Assembly (NCBI GenBank): GCA_958405565.1
Contig: CATYEN010000040.1
Coordinates: 1-22,644 of the forward strand
Origin: an uncultured Collinsella sp.
Lineage (GTDB): Bacteria; Actinomycetota; Coriobacteriia; Coriobacteriales; Coriobacteriaceae
Length of the DNA: 22,644 nucleotides
Direction of reading: 5' to 3'
Shown piece after piece: positions 1 through 9,805 of this stretch. Under the pieces are notes generated by a model. The model made no database searches and was not told the origin of the DNA. It was given only the letters and a program-made list of their open reading frames with translations. How positions within the stretch are numbered: the first letter of the stretch is position 1; every line of letters starts with the position of its first letter. A program made the translations under genes and the position numbers.

Positions 1-843
1 CTAGGCGAGGGCGGCCATGATGGTGCGGGCGACGCCGTCGTGGTCGTTGTCGTATTCGGTGACGGCGTCGGCGGCCTCGCGGTCTTCGGGCTCGGCGTTG
101 ATCATCCCCATGCCGTGGCCCGCTGCCTGCAGCATGGGGATGTCGTTGATGTTGTCGCCGAACGCCCAGACGTCGGCGAGACGCTCGCCCAGGTGCTCGC
201 ATAGCCACGTGAGGGCCGTTCCCTTGGTGGCGCCCTCGCCCATGACCTCGATATTCATGGCGTACGAACGCGTGACCTCAATTCCTCCGAGCGTGTCGAG
301 CGCCGCCGCGATGGCGTCGCGATCGGCGGGGTCGTGCCAGTACATAGCGATGCGTTCGAGCGTCTCGACCTCGTCGATTTTGCTGTCGATATCCATGTCG
401 ATCGGCGTTCGTGTGCGCTTGAGCGAAGCCGCGATGTGGGGGTCGCCGCCGCAGAATTCGTCCAGGCGCGTGTAGAGCGAGCGGGGGAGGAAGCACTGCC
501 CATCCGCGAAGATATCGAAGGTCACATCGTGGCCGGCGGCGATGCGACGGACGCGATGGGCAATGCCGCGATCGAGCGGACGGCTCAAAATGCGCGTGGC
601 GCGCGAGGCATCGTTGGGCACATCGTCGTCGAGCTGCCAGACGCTGGCGCCATTGGCGCAGACGGCATAGTGCACGGCGGGATGGGCGAGGATGGGCTCA
701 AAGATGCCCGACAGCGGGCGCCCCGTGCAGGGCACAAACTCAATGCCGCGACGTGCGAGCTCGTCGAGCATCGCCCAGGTGGCGTCGCTCATCTGCTTGT
801 CACTCGTCAACAGCGTCCCATCCATATCGGAAAACACAATCAT
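1..843 (-). CDS. Cof-type HAD-IIB family sugar/nucleotide phosphatase
   Basis: This is a 280-residue cytoplasmic hydrolase of the haloacid dehalogenase superfamily, Cof/YidA group, whose members usually dephosphorylate sugar phosphates or cofactors. The catalytic DxD motif is at the very N-terminus (FSDMDGTLL, Asp6 and Asp8). Motif II is Thr40 in CTGRP, the conserved Lys is in ATKGTAL, and the metal-binding motif is GDNINDIPML from residue 229. The C2-type cap lies between motif II and the lysine. The reading frame is open upstream to 903, but the start at 843 is preferred: it puts the DxD motif at residues 6-8, as in the family, and has a GAAAGGG ribosome site about 8 bases upstream. The stop codon is at the window edge. 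The gene lies 86 bases downstream of citrate synthase and beyond that gene's terminator, so it is probably transcribed separately. The substrate cannot be told from sequence. Confidence 0.88.
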   Translation of the reverse strand: MIVFSDMDGTLLTSDKQMSDATWAMLDELARRGIEFVPCTGRPLSGIFEPILAHPAVHYAVCANGASVWQLDDDVPNDASRATRILSRPLDRGIAHRVRRIAAGHDVTFDIFADGQCFLPRSLYTRLDEFCGGDPHIAASLKRTRTPIDMDIDSKIDEVETLERIAMYWHDPADRDAIAAALDTLGGIEVTRSYAMNIEVMGEGATKGTALTWLCEHLGERLADVWAFGDNINDIPMLQAAGHGMGMINAEPEDREAADAVTEYDNDHDGVARTIMAALA

Positions 844-866
844 TTGATGCAGCCCTTTCCACTGGC

Positions 867-906
867 ATAAAAAGCGTGGCCGAGGGCTTGGGTCCCTGGC
901 CACGCT
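867..906 (-). terminator. Intrinsic terminator after citrate synthase
   Basis: On the minus strand a 9-bp perfect stem, AGCGTGGCC paired with GGCCACGCT, is followed at once by TTTTT. It lies 24 bases beyond the citrate synthase stop codon. The arms are 873-881 and 898-906 in plus coordinates. It separates citrate synthase from the HAD phosphatase gene. Confidence 0.85.
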
Positions 907-929
907 CGAGTTCTATAACGGTCCGCGTC

Positions 930-2348
930 CTAGCGGTCGGCGAGCGGCTTGTACTCCAGCGGCTCGATCACCGGACGATAGGCGGGGCGGATGATACGGT
1001 GCGCGCAGAAGAGCTCTTCCATGCGGTGTGCCGACCAGCCGGCCATGCGGGCGACGGCGAATAGCGGCGTAAAGAGCGTTTCGGGCACGCCGAGCATCTT
1101 GTAGATAAAGCCCGTGTACAGGTCGATGTTGGCGCAGATGGGCTTGGTCATGCCGTGGTCGCGCATGACCTGGGGTGCCAGGCGCTCGATGCGCTCGATG
1201 AGCGCGAACTCATCGCCCAGGTTCTTCTTGGCGGCAAGTGTGCGCGCGTAACGACGGCAGACCTCGGCGCGCGGGTCGCTGAGCGTATAGACGGCGTGGC
1301 CCATGCCGTAGATGAGGCCCGTGCCGTCGAAGGCCTGCTTGTCGAGGATCTTGCCCAGGTAGGCTGCGACCTCGTCCTCGTCCTCCCAGTTGGAGACATG
1401 CGCGCGGATGTCCTCGTGCATAGACACGACCTTGGCATTGGCACCACCGTGGCGCGGGCCCTTGAGCGAGCCGATGGCCGCGGCGTAGGCGGAATACGGG
1501 TCGGTGGCCGAAGACGACAGCACGCGGCAAGCGAAGGTGGAGTTGTTGCCGCCGCCGTGCTCGGCATGCAGCATGAGCATCACGTCGAGCAGCATCGCCT
1601 CATCGCGGGTGAACGCCATGCCGCCGCGCAGGACCTGTAGGATGGTCTCGGCGGTGGAGAGACCGGGTGTGGGGTGCGGCACGTGAACCTCGGAGCCGCG
1701 AAGCTTGGCGACCGAGGCCATGTGTGCGAAGGCGGCGATGCGCGGGAGACGTGCGAGCATGGAAATGGCGACGTCGATTTCGTGCTCGGGCGTGATCACG
1801 TCTGGTTCGGCATCGAAGGCGTAGAGCAACAGTACGGCGCGCTGGAGCACGTTCATGATGCTCGACGACACCGTGGTCATAGGGAACTCTTTAACGTACT
1901 CGTCGCTCAGATGTCTAAAGGCGCCCAGGCGCTCACAAAAGCCGTCGAGCTCTTCCTTGTTGGGCAGCGAACCCGTGATAAGCAGATAGGCGACTTCTTC
2001 GTAGCCGTAGCGATTCTCGGCCTGGGCATTGTTGACCAGATCCTCGATGCTGTAGCCGCGAAGCGTGAGCTTGCCCTGATCGGGCACGACCTTTCCGTCG
2101 ACCTTGTTGTAGCCGTGCACATCCGAGATACGAGTGAGACCCGCGACCACGCCCGAGCCGTCAGCATTGCGCAGGCCGCGCTTGACATTGTGCTCGACAA
2201 ACAGGCCCTCTTCATAAGGGTCGGTCGGAAGGCCGTGGTAGAGGCTTTCGCTCTCAGACGAAATCTGGCGGCTTGCTTCGTAATCCAGAACCAGTCGGCT
2301 CAAGTGGTCATCGAAGCGGTAATAGATTTTCTTGGCGTCGTAGGCCAT
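930..2348 (-). CDS. gltA: Citrate synthase
   Basis: This 472-residue enzyme condenses acetyl-CoA with oxaloacetate to give citrate, the entry step to the oxidative TCA branch; in gut Actinomycetota this probably serves glutamate synthesis. Family signatures are LMLHAEHGGGNNSTF around 258-272 (His264), GPRHGGAN around 298-304, GMGHAVYTLSDPRA around 348-361 (His351) and NIDLYTGFIY from 407 (Asp409). His264, His351 and Asp409 are the expected catalytic triad, judged by position from memory of the family. The N-terminus of about 60 residues before the core is somewhat long. The start is supported by GAGAGGAG about 6 bases upstream. The gene follows the ACT-domain gene by 77 bases on the same strand, so the two are probably one transcript, and it ends in a clear terminator. 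A 2-methylcitrate synthase role cannot be excluded, but no prp genes are nearby. Confidence 0.93.
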   Translation of the reverse strand: MAYDAKKIYYRFDDHLSRLVLDYEASRQISSESESLYHGLPTDPYEEGLFVEHNVKRGLRNADGSGVVAGLTRISDVHGYNKVDGKVVPDQGKLTLRGYSIEDLVNNAQAENRYGYEEVAYLLITGSLPNKEELDGFCERLGAFRHLSDEYVKEFPMTTVSSSIMNVLQRAVLLLYAFDAEPDVITPEHEIDVAISMLARLPRIAAFAHMASVAKLRGSEVHVPHPTPGLSTAETILQVLRGGMAFTRDEAMLLDVMLMLHAEHGGGNNSTFACRVLSSSATDPYSAYAAAIGSLKGPRHGGANAKVVSMHEDIRAHVSNWEDEDEVAAYLGKILDKQAFDGTGLIYGMGHAVYTLSDPRAEVCRRYARTLAAKKNLGDEFALIERIERLAPQVMRDHGMTKPICANIDLYTGFIYKMLGVPETLFTPLFAVARMAGWSAHRMEELFCAHRIIRPAYRPVIEPLEYKPLADR

Positions 2349-2425
2349 GCGCGCTCCTCTCCGGGCCGCATCGGGGTGGCTTGCATGGGCATGCGCGTGT
2401 CAGGCAATCCCCGGCGGCTTGCTCG

Positions 2426-2713
2426 CTACAAGCGGTACATAAAGTTAAAGACGTCCTCGCGCTGGATGGACACGTTGACGCCCGAAAGCTCGCCGGCCTC
2501 GGCCAGCGCCTTCTGCAGCTCGGCGAAGTCGAGCTTGGACTCGGCGGTATCGGCCAGCATGGTCATGGTGAAGATGTCCTCGATAATGGACTGCGTGATG
2601 TCGCGGATGTCGACGTTGGCCTCGCCTAGGACACGGGTGACGCCGGCGACGATGCCGGGGCGGTTCTTGCCAAGGACGGTGATGACGATACGGGAGGACG
2701 AGATCTCGGCCAT
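2426..2713 (-). CDS. ACT domain-containing protein (UPF0237 type)
   Basis: This 95-residue protein consists of little more than one ACT domain, the beta-alpha-beta-beta-alpha-beta small-ligand (usually amino acid) sensor. It begins SSRIVITVLGKNRPGIVAGV, the standard first strand and the G-x-D/N-RPGI turn that forms the ligand pocket, followed by LGEANVDIRDITQSI and IFTMTMLADT. Length and sequence fit the UPF0237 stand-alone ACT family. In many bacteria this gene precedes a DUF711 gene; here it precedes citrate synthase. The start has GAAAGGG about 5 bases upstream. Its position at the head of the citrate synthase unit suggests, as inference only, a regulatory or ligand-sensing role at the link between carbon and amino-acid metabolism. 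Confidence 0.85.
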   Translation of the reverse strand: MAEISSSRIVITVLGKNRPGIVAGVTRVLGEANVDIRDITQSIIEDIFTMTMLADTAESKLDFAELQKALAEAGELSGVNVSIQREDVFNFMYRL

Positions 2714-2760
2714 GGGAAACCCTTTCGCGTGATTGCGGCGCGCGCGGGGCGCTCCGCTAC

Positions 2761-2783
2761 GGTACAGTGTTCATCATTGTACC
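2761..2783 (-). promoter_or_regulatory. Inverted repeat over a -10-like box upstream of the ACT-gltA unit
   Basis: The 9-base arms GGTACAGTG and CATTGTACC (8 of 9 complementary) are separated by TTCAT. On the minus strand the distal arm contains TACAAT, a good -10 hexamer, about 63 bases before the ACT gene start. No convincing -35 is visible at 16-18 bases. The placement fits an operator overlapping the promoter of the ACT-citrate synthase unit. The promoter call itself is weak. Confidence 0.4.
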
Positions 2784-2906
2784 TGTCTGGCGCCAAAAGG
2801 GGTGTGCTTACTGCGGCGTTACACGTCTGCAACATGGGAGAAGGGGCAACAGGGTGCGTGTCCGCTGCGGTTGGCCACGCCGTGTTGCACAAAGACCGTG
2901 AACCTT

Positions 2907-2935
2907 TTGTGGGACGCGCGGCGCCGTGGTACCAT
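2907..2935 (+). promoter_or_regulatory. Predicted sigma70-type promoter for rpmE
   Basis: A TTGTGG -35 and a TACCAT -10 are separated by exactly 17 bases, about 85 bases upstream of the rpmE start. The rest of the 306-base divergent gap (2714-3019) holds the inverted repeat at 2761-2783 and no credible gene. Confidence 0.5.
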
Positions 2936-3019
2936 AGCCAAGTTTGTTGTCTTGGTCGGAAACCAAGACGCCTTATGCGCTGATCGGTAACCAGCGCCTG
3001 ACTAATAAGGAGTCCTACC

Positions 3020-3445
3020 ATGAAGCAGGGTATCCATCCCCAGTATGTCGAGTGCACGGTGACGTGCTCTTGCGGCAACACCTTCAAGACGCACGCTACC
3101 GTGTCCGAGATGAAGGTCGAGCTTTGCAACGAGTGCCACCCGTTCTACACCGGCCAGCAGAAGTTCGTCGACACCGGTGGACGCGTCCAGCGCTTCGCCG
3201 ACAAGTTCGGTGGCGCCGCTGCCGCCCAGCTCAAGAAGGCTGAGGAGGCCAAGGCTGCCAAGGCCGCCAAGGCTGCTGAGGCCGAGGCCGCTCGCAAGGC
3301 CGCCGCTGAGGCTAAGGCTGCCGAGAAGGCTAAGCGTGCCGCTAAGTTCGCCGAGGAGGCTGCCAAGCAGGCCGCCGAGGCTCCCGCAGAGGCTCCCGTC
3401 GACCAGGCCGCTGCCGAGGCCGAGACCACCGAGGCTGCTGAGTAA
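3020..3445 (+). CDS. rpmE: 50S ribosomal protein L31 with a long Ala/Lys/Glu-rich C-terminal tail
   Basis: Residues 1-65 are a standard zinc-type L31 of the large ribosomal subunit: MKQGIHPQY at the N-terminus, zinc ligands Cys16, Cys18, Cys36 and Cys39, and the HPFYTGQQKFVDTGGRVQRF signature ending near residue 59. Residues 66-141 are a low-complexity tail built almost wholly from Ala, Lys and Glu with a few Arg. It contains short AKAAKAAEA-type repeats and becomes Pro/Glu-rich towards the end, and it should form a highly charged helix followed by a flexible tip. Typical L31 is about 65-80 residues, so this protein is nearly double length. The frame is open and unbroken across the junction, codon use does not change, and the terminator sits just beyond the stop, so the tail looks genuine. 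AAGGAG lies 8 bases before the ATG. Confidence 0.93.
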   Translation: MKQGIHPQYVECTVTCSCGNTFKTHATVSEMKVELCNECHPFYTGQQKFVDTGGRVQRFADKFGGAAAAQLKKAEEAKAAKAAKAAEAEAARKAAAEAKAAEKAKRAAKFAEEAAKQAAEAPAEAPVDQAAAEAETTEAAE

Positions 3446-3481
3446 ATAGCTCGCCGCGGAATCGCTCGCATTCATGGCATG

Positions 3482-3523
3482 AGGGCCGTGCATCCATTTG
3501 GATGCGCGGCCCTTTTTCTTTTT
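3482..3523 (+). terminator. Intrinsic terminator after rpmE
   Basis: A 13-bp stem with one G-U pair, GGGCCGTGCATCC against GGATGCGCGGCCC, has an ATTT loop and is followed by a T-rich tract (3513-3523). It lies 37 bases after the rpmE stop. Confidence 0.92.
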
Positions 3524-3531
3524 AAATTAGT

Positions 3532-3581
3532 GCAAACTAACCTGTCCCCATGGCACCACATGGCAGAGAGGCGGCGTTTGC
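3532..3581. repeat. First hairpin of a dispersed AACCTGTCCC element
   Basis: GCAAAC (3532-3537) and GTTTGC (3576-3581) are inverted arms that enclose AACCTGTCCCC and a small CCATG/CATGG hairpin (3548-3563). The AACCTGTCCC core recurs in the neighbouring hairpin at 3589-3629 and again at 15838-15847. The outer stem is short, so this half is less certain than its neighbour. Confidence 0.4.
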
Positions 3582-3588
3582 CCAGATA

Positions 3589-3629
3589 GACCTGCCAAAA
3601 TTAACCTGTCCCATTGTGGCAGGTTGGTC
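3589..3629. repeat. Dispersed hairpin element, copy 1 (CCTGCCA stem, AACCTGTCCC loop)
   Basis: The 8-bp perfect stem ACCTGCCA (3590-3597) / TGGCAGGT (3617-3624) has a 19-base loop containing AACCTGTCCC. The same stem, loop core and spacing recur at 15823-15861, 12 kb away upstream of the recombinase gene. That makes this a repeated element and not a chance hairpin. It lies in the 230-base gap between the rpmE terminator and secA. Confidence 0.7.
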
Positions 3630-3644
3630 GTAGTTATTACGTGG

Positions 3645-3660
3645 CGGTCGAGCTCGACCG
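3645..3660. promoter_or_regulatory. 16-bp perfect palindrome upstream of secA
   Basis: CGGTCGAGCTCGACCG is a perfect 16-bp palindrome with no spacer. It is followed immediately by TATAGG (3661-3666), a possible -10 box, with a poor -35 candidate (TTACGT, 3637-3642) 18 bases before that. The position fits an operator in the promoter spacer of secA, but the promoter is not firmly identified. Confidence 0.35.
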
Positions 3661-3754
3661 TATAGGCCGCGTCCTGTTTGGCTAAAGTACATTTATCTGT
3701 GTTTAACTCGCCCGAGGCTGCATGGCGTGGGCGATGGCCAAAAAGGAAAACCAC

Positions 3755-6561
<2,807 letters not shown>

Positions 6562-6562
<1 letters not shown>

Positions 6563-7710
6563 TGGCAGAGGCTTTAGAGGTAACGCCCGCCGAGCTGGAC
6601 GCGTTTGCGGACCGGCTCGGCGAGGTCGAGTCATATCTCCATCTGGACGAGAAGCGTACCCGCGTGACCGAGCTCGAGGCCAAAAGCGTGGCCCCCGGCT
6701 TTTGGGATGACGCCGACGCCGCTCGCGCCACGATGGAGGAGATCGCGCGCGCCAAGGAAGACATCGCTGCCGTGGACACCGCGCGCGGCGAGCTTTCCGA
6801 TGCCCGCGCGGCGTTGGAACTTGCCGAGGAGATGGGGGCTGACCCTGACGCCGCTGCCCTTCGTGAGGAGGCTGCGGCTACGGCAGAGCGTCTGGCTCGC
6901 GCCATCGACGAGCTTGAGCTTTCGAGCTGGTTCACCGGTGAGTTCGATCACGGCGACGCGATCGTGACCATCAAGCCCGGACAGGGTGGCCTGGAGGCGC
7001 AGGACTGGACCTTCATGCTCTTTAAGATGTACATGAAGTACTGCCAGCGTCGCGGGTGGAAGGTCACCATCAACGACTGTCCCGCGGCCGAGGTCATCGG
7101 CATCGACCGCGCGACCTTTACCGTCGAGGGCAAGGACGCGTTCGGTATGCTGCGCGCCGAGGCCGGTGTGCACCGTCTGGTGCGCATTAGCCCCACCGAC
7201 GACAAGAAGCGCCGCCAGACCACGTTCGCTGGCGTCGAGGTCATCCCCGTGCTACCCGATGATATCGACATCGAGATCAGTCCCGATGACATCCGCGTGG
7301 ACGTGTACCACGCGAGCGGCCCGGGCGGTCAGGGCGTCAACACCACCGATTCCGCCGTGCGCGTGACGCATTTCCCCAGCGGCATTGTGGTCACCTGCCA
7401 AAACGAGCGCAGCCAGATCCAGAACAAGGCCGCGTGCATGCAGATCCTCAAGGCTCGCCTGTACGAGATTGAGCTCGAGAAGCGTGCTGAGGCGCTCGAT
7501 GAGATCCGCGGACCCAAGACCACGATTGGTTTTGGCAACCAGATTCGCAGCTACGTACTCTACCCGTACCAGATGGTCAAGGACCTACGCACGGGCGTGG
7601 AGACCAGCAATGTCGAGGCCGTTCTTGACGATGGTGACCTGGACCCATTTGTTATTGGCTACCATCGCTGGGCTACCGGCAACGCCGATGCAGAAGGCTC
7701 GGAGGTCTAA
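6562..7710 (+). CDS. prfB: Peptide chain release factor 2
   Basis: RF2 releases finished proteins at UGA and UAA stop codons on the ribosome. The 382-residue protein has an N-terminal helical domain, the codon-recognition domain and the GGQ loop (GPGGQGVNTTDSAVRVTH, Gly255-Gly256-Gln257) that triggers peptidyl-tRNA hydrolysis. At the codon-reading loop it has HRLVRISPTDDKKRR: Ser210-Pro211-Thr212 (codons at 7189-7197), where RF2 proteins usually have Ser-Pro-Phe. The reading frame is continuous, so the autoregulatory +1 frameshift with an internal UGA found in many prfB genes is absent. The ATG overlaps the secA stop codon (TAATG), giving a secA-prfB unit. The assignment to RF2 and not RF1 rests on the N-terminal sequence, the first Ser of the tripeptide and the overall match. 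Confidence 0.94.
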
Positions 7711-7712
7711 AA

Positions 7713-7795
7713 CATCGGGTGGCTTCAAGCCGATGCCAAGCCCAACGGTTGGACGGGCTTGTATCCAGAATAAACCCTGCGCAGGGGTGGTTTTT
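7713..7795 (+). terminator. Hairpin series and likely terminator after prfB
   Basis: Three bases past the prfB stop codon there is a chain of hairpins. The first is GGCT/AGCC closed by CATC/GATG (7713-7735). The second is AAGCCC (7738-7743) with GGGCTT (7755-7760). The third is an ACCC/GGGT stem around CTGCGCAG (7774-7788), followed by a run of five T (7791-7795). The last is the likely terminator of secA-prfB, although its stem is short. Confidence 0.45.
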
Positions 7796-7834
7796 GTCCG
7801 GCGAATCGGTAGAATCGAATACAAGAAGAAGTTC

Positions 7835-7863
7835 AAAGCGCATCCGATGGGGTGCGCTTTTTT
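7835..7863 (+). terminator. Terminator-type hairpin abutting the YitT gene ribosome site
   Basis: The 11-bp stem AAAGCGCATCC / GGGTGCGCTTT (one G-U pair, GATG loop) ends in six T (7858-7863). The ribosome site GAGGGAGG begins at the very next base, so no promoter can fit between hairpin and gene. A possible -10 box TAGAAT lies at 7810-7815, which would place the hairpin inside the mRNA leader as an attenuator. Otherwise it limits read-through from prfB. Confidence 0.65.
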
Positions 7864-7875
7864 GAGGGAGGCAGC

Positions 7876-8766
7876 ATGGCATATCGTCTGGACATCAAGC
7901 GCATTCTTTCGATGAACTTCTTTCACGACCTGCCCCAGATCATGTTGGGGTGTGCCTTGGCCGCCATCGCGACCGACCTGTTTTTGATTCCCAACGGTCT
8001 TGCCGCCGGTGGCGTTACGGGCCTTGCCACCATTATCCAGGCGGTCGGCGCGGCGCGAGGCGTGTCGCTTCCCGTTGGTATTCAGACGATCGTGATGAAC
8101 GCCTTGCTGTTGCTGGTCGTTATGCGCGAGGGCGGCATGTTCTACGTGGTGCAGACCGCGACGGGCTTTGTGCTGCTGGGCTTCTTTACCGATCTGTTCG
8201 CCCCGTTTGTAGCACCTCTGGCGCATGCGGACCTGATGCTTCCCGCTATGTGGGGCGGCATTATTACGGGCATCGGTTACGGCATGGTGCTGCGTGCCGG
8301 CGCCAACACCGGCGGCTCGGACACGATTGGCCAGATCATCTCGCGTAACACCTCGCTGCCGGTGGGCTCGACCGTTATGGCAATCGATGTTGCCGTATGC
8401 GCGGCATCGGCTCCGGTCTTCTCGCTCGAAAATGCCCTGTACGCAGGACTTTCGATGGTGATTAGCGGCTATGTGATCGATGCGGTGGTCGATGGCGGCA
8501 ACAAGCGTCGTATGGTACTCATCATCTCGGACAACTTCCCCGATATCGCGGCCGACATCATGTATGGTCTGGGCCGCGGCTGCACCAAATTAAAGGCGAC
8601 CGGCATGTATTCGGGCGCCGAGAAGCCGGTGATCATGGTCATCGTGAGCCGTCGCGAGCTCAATACGCTCAAGACCATTGTGCGCGAGCGCGATCCTCAT
8701 GCCATCGTGACGGTTGCCGACGTTACGGAAACCTTCGGTGAGGGCTTTAAGGACATTAACGCGTAG
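7876..8766 (+). CDS. YitT family membrane protein (DUF161 plus DUF2179)
   Basis: This 296-residue integral membrane protein belongs to the YitT/YpjP family, whose function is not established. Residues about 20-205 hold five or so hydrophobic segments (IMLGCALAAIATDLFLIP, IQTIVMNALLLLVVM, GFVLLGFFTDLF, a Gly-rich GGIITGIGYGMVLRAG and others). They include the family pattern IPNGLAAGGVTGL and GANTGGSDTIGQII. The C-terminal ~80 residues form the soluble DUF2179 domain (GRGCTKLKATGMYSG, then VSRRELNTLKTIVRERDPHAIVTVADV), a ferredoxin-like fold thought to be regulatory. The frame is open to a GTG at 7852, but the ATG at 7876 with its close GAGGGAGG is the better start. The gene stands alone between secA-prfB and the transketolase genes, with a terminator-like hairpin just upstream. 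Confidence 0.88.
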   Translation: MAYRLDIKRILSMNFFHDLPQIMLGCALAAIATDLFLIPNGLAAGGVTGLATIIQAVGAARGVSLPVGIQTIVMNALLLLVVMREGGMFYVVQTATGFVLLGFFTDLFAPFVAPLAHADLMLPAMWGGIITGIGYGMVLRAGANTGGSDTIGQIISRNTSLPVGSTVMAIDVAVCAASAPVFSLENALYAGLSMVISGYVIDAVVDGGNKRRMVLIISDNFPDIAADIMYGLGRGCTKLKATGMYSGAEKPVIMVIVSRRELNTLKTIVRERDPHAIVTVADVTETFGEGFKDINA

Positions 8767-8973
8767 GGTCGACCGCGTTCCATCCAAAAGACGTTCACAT
8801 TGATAAACCGTTTCATCAGCGGTTCTGCCTGCTCAATTGCTCAAATAATGATAAAAAGTCTGGTAAAGCCATCAGTTTCCAGCATAATGAAGGACGTACG
8901 TGCATCGCGGCTGGGTTGGGACGACCTTCTGTGCCGTGCGCATTTTGTCTAATGAGGATGAAAGGAAGGCACA

Positions 8974-9804
8974 ATGAGCGACGAAGAGCTCAAAAAGGTT
9001 GCCAACGAGGTAAGGAAGGGCATCGTCACCGGCGTGCACGCTGCCAAGTCCGGCCATCCGGGCGGTTCGCTCGGCGCTGCCGACATCATGACCTATCTGT
9101 ACTTTGAGGAAATGAACGTCGACCCGGCCGATCCCCGCAAGGCCGACCGCGATCGCTTTGTGCTTTCCAAGGGCCATTGCGCTCCGGGTCTGTACGCCGT
9201 GCTCGCCGAGCGCGGGTTCTTCCCCAAGGAGGATCTTGAGACGCTGCGCCACATCGGCAGCCACCTGCAGGGCCATCCCAACATGAACGACACTCCGGGC
9301 GTTGACATGTCCACCGGTTCGCTCGGCCAGGGCATTTCCGCCGCCGTGGGCATGGCCGTTGCCGCCAAGCACTGGGGCGACGACTATCGCACCTACGCCC
9401 TGCTGGGCGATGGCGAGAGCGAGGAGGGCCAGGTCTGGGAGGCCGCCATGTTTGCCGGCAACCAGCAGCTCGATAACCTCTGCGTGATCGTCGACCACAA
9501 CGGTCTGCAGATCGATGGCCCCGTCGAGGAAGTCAACGACCCCATGCCGCTCGCCGACAAGTTCCGCGCCTTCAAGTTCCATGTGGTGGAGCTCGCCGAC
9601 GGCAACGATTTCGACCAGATTCGCGCCGCCTTTGCCGAGGCTCGCGCCACTAAGGGGCAGCCGACTGCCATTATCGCGGAGACCACAAAGGGCAAGGGCG
9701 TGTCCTTTATGGAGAACCAGGTGGGTTGGCACGGCAAGGCCCCCAACGATGAACAGTTTGAGCAGGCCATGGCAGAGCTCACGGCCGCCGGAGAGGAGCT
9801 CTAG
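8974..9804 (+). CDS. Transketolase, N-terminal (thiamine diphosphate-binding) subunit
   Basis: This 276-residue protein is the first half of a transketolase that is encoded as two proteins. Transketolase moves two-carbon units between sugar phosphates in the non-oxidative pentose phosphate pathway. Visible motifs are HAAKSGHPGGSLGAADIM (substrate/ThDP His), SKGHCAPGLYA, TGSLGQGISAAVGMA and the thiamine diphosphate-Mg motif GDGESEEGQVWEAAMFAG ending in DHN. The substrate-side GWHGKAPN is near the C-terminus. AAAGGAAGG lies a few bases before the ATG. A possible promoter has CATAAT at 8883-8888 with a weak -35; the upstream gap (8767-8973) holds nothing else clear. Only one base separates its stop from the start of the C-terminal subunit, so the two must be co-expressed. 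The alternative is another ThDP enzyme such as a DXS-like protein, but the motifs fit transketolase. Confidence 0.93.
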   Translation: MSDEELKKVANEVRKGIVTGVHAAKSGHPGGSLGAADIMTYLYFEEMNVDPADPRKADRDRFVLSKGHCAPGLYAVLAERGFFPKEDLETLRHIGSHLQGHPNMNDTPGVDMSTGSLGQGISAAVGMAVAAKHWGDDYRTYALLGDGESEEGQVWEAAMFAGNQQLDNLCVIVDHNGLQIDGPVEEVNDPMPLADKFRAFKFHVVELADGNDFDQIRAAFAEARATKGQPTAIIAETTKGKGVSFMENQVGWHGKAPNDEQFEQAMAELTAAGEEL

Positions 9805-9805
9805 G

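Noticed and set aside
844..903. Upstream extension of the HAD phosphatase start
   Set aside because: It would put 20 non-family residues before the DxD strand and overlap the citrate synthase terminator; the ATG at 843 has a good ribosome site.
1674..2732. 352-residue plus-strand open frame across citrate synthase and the ACT gene
   Set aside because: It spans two well-supported minus-strand genes and their intergenic gap and encodes nothing recognisable.
2846..2888. Imperfect hairpin GCAACA...TGTTGC with inner CGTG/CACG upstream of the rpmE promoter
   Set aside because: The 5x3 internal loop and short stems are within what chance gives in this composition, and it shows no repeat elsewhere in the window.
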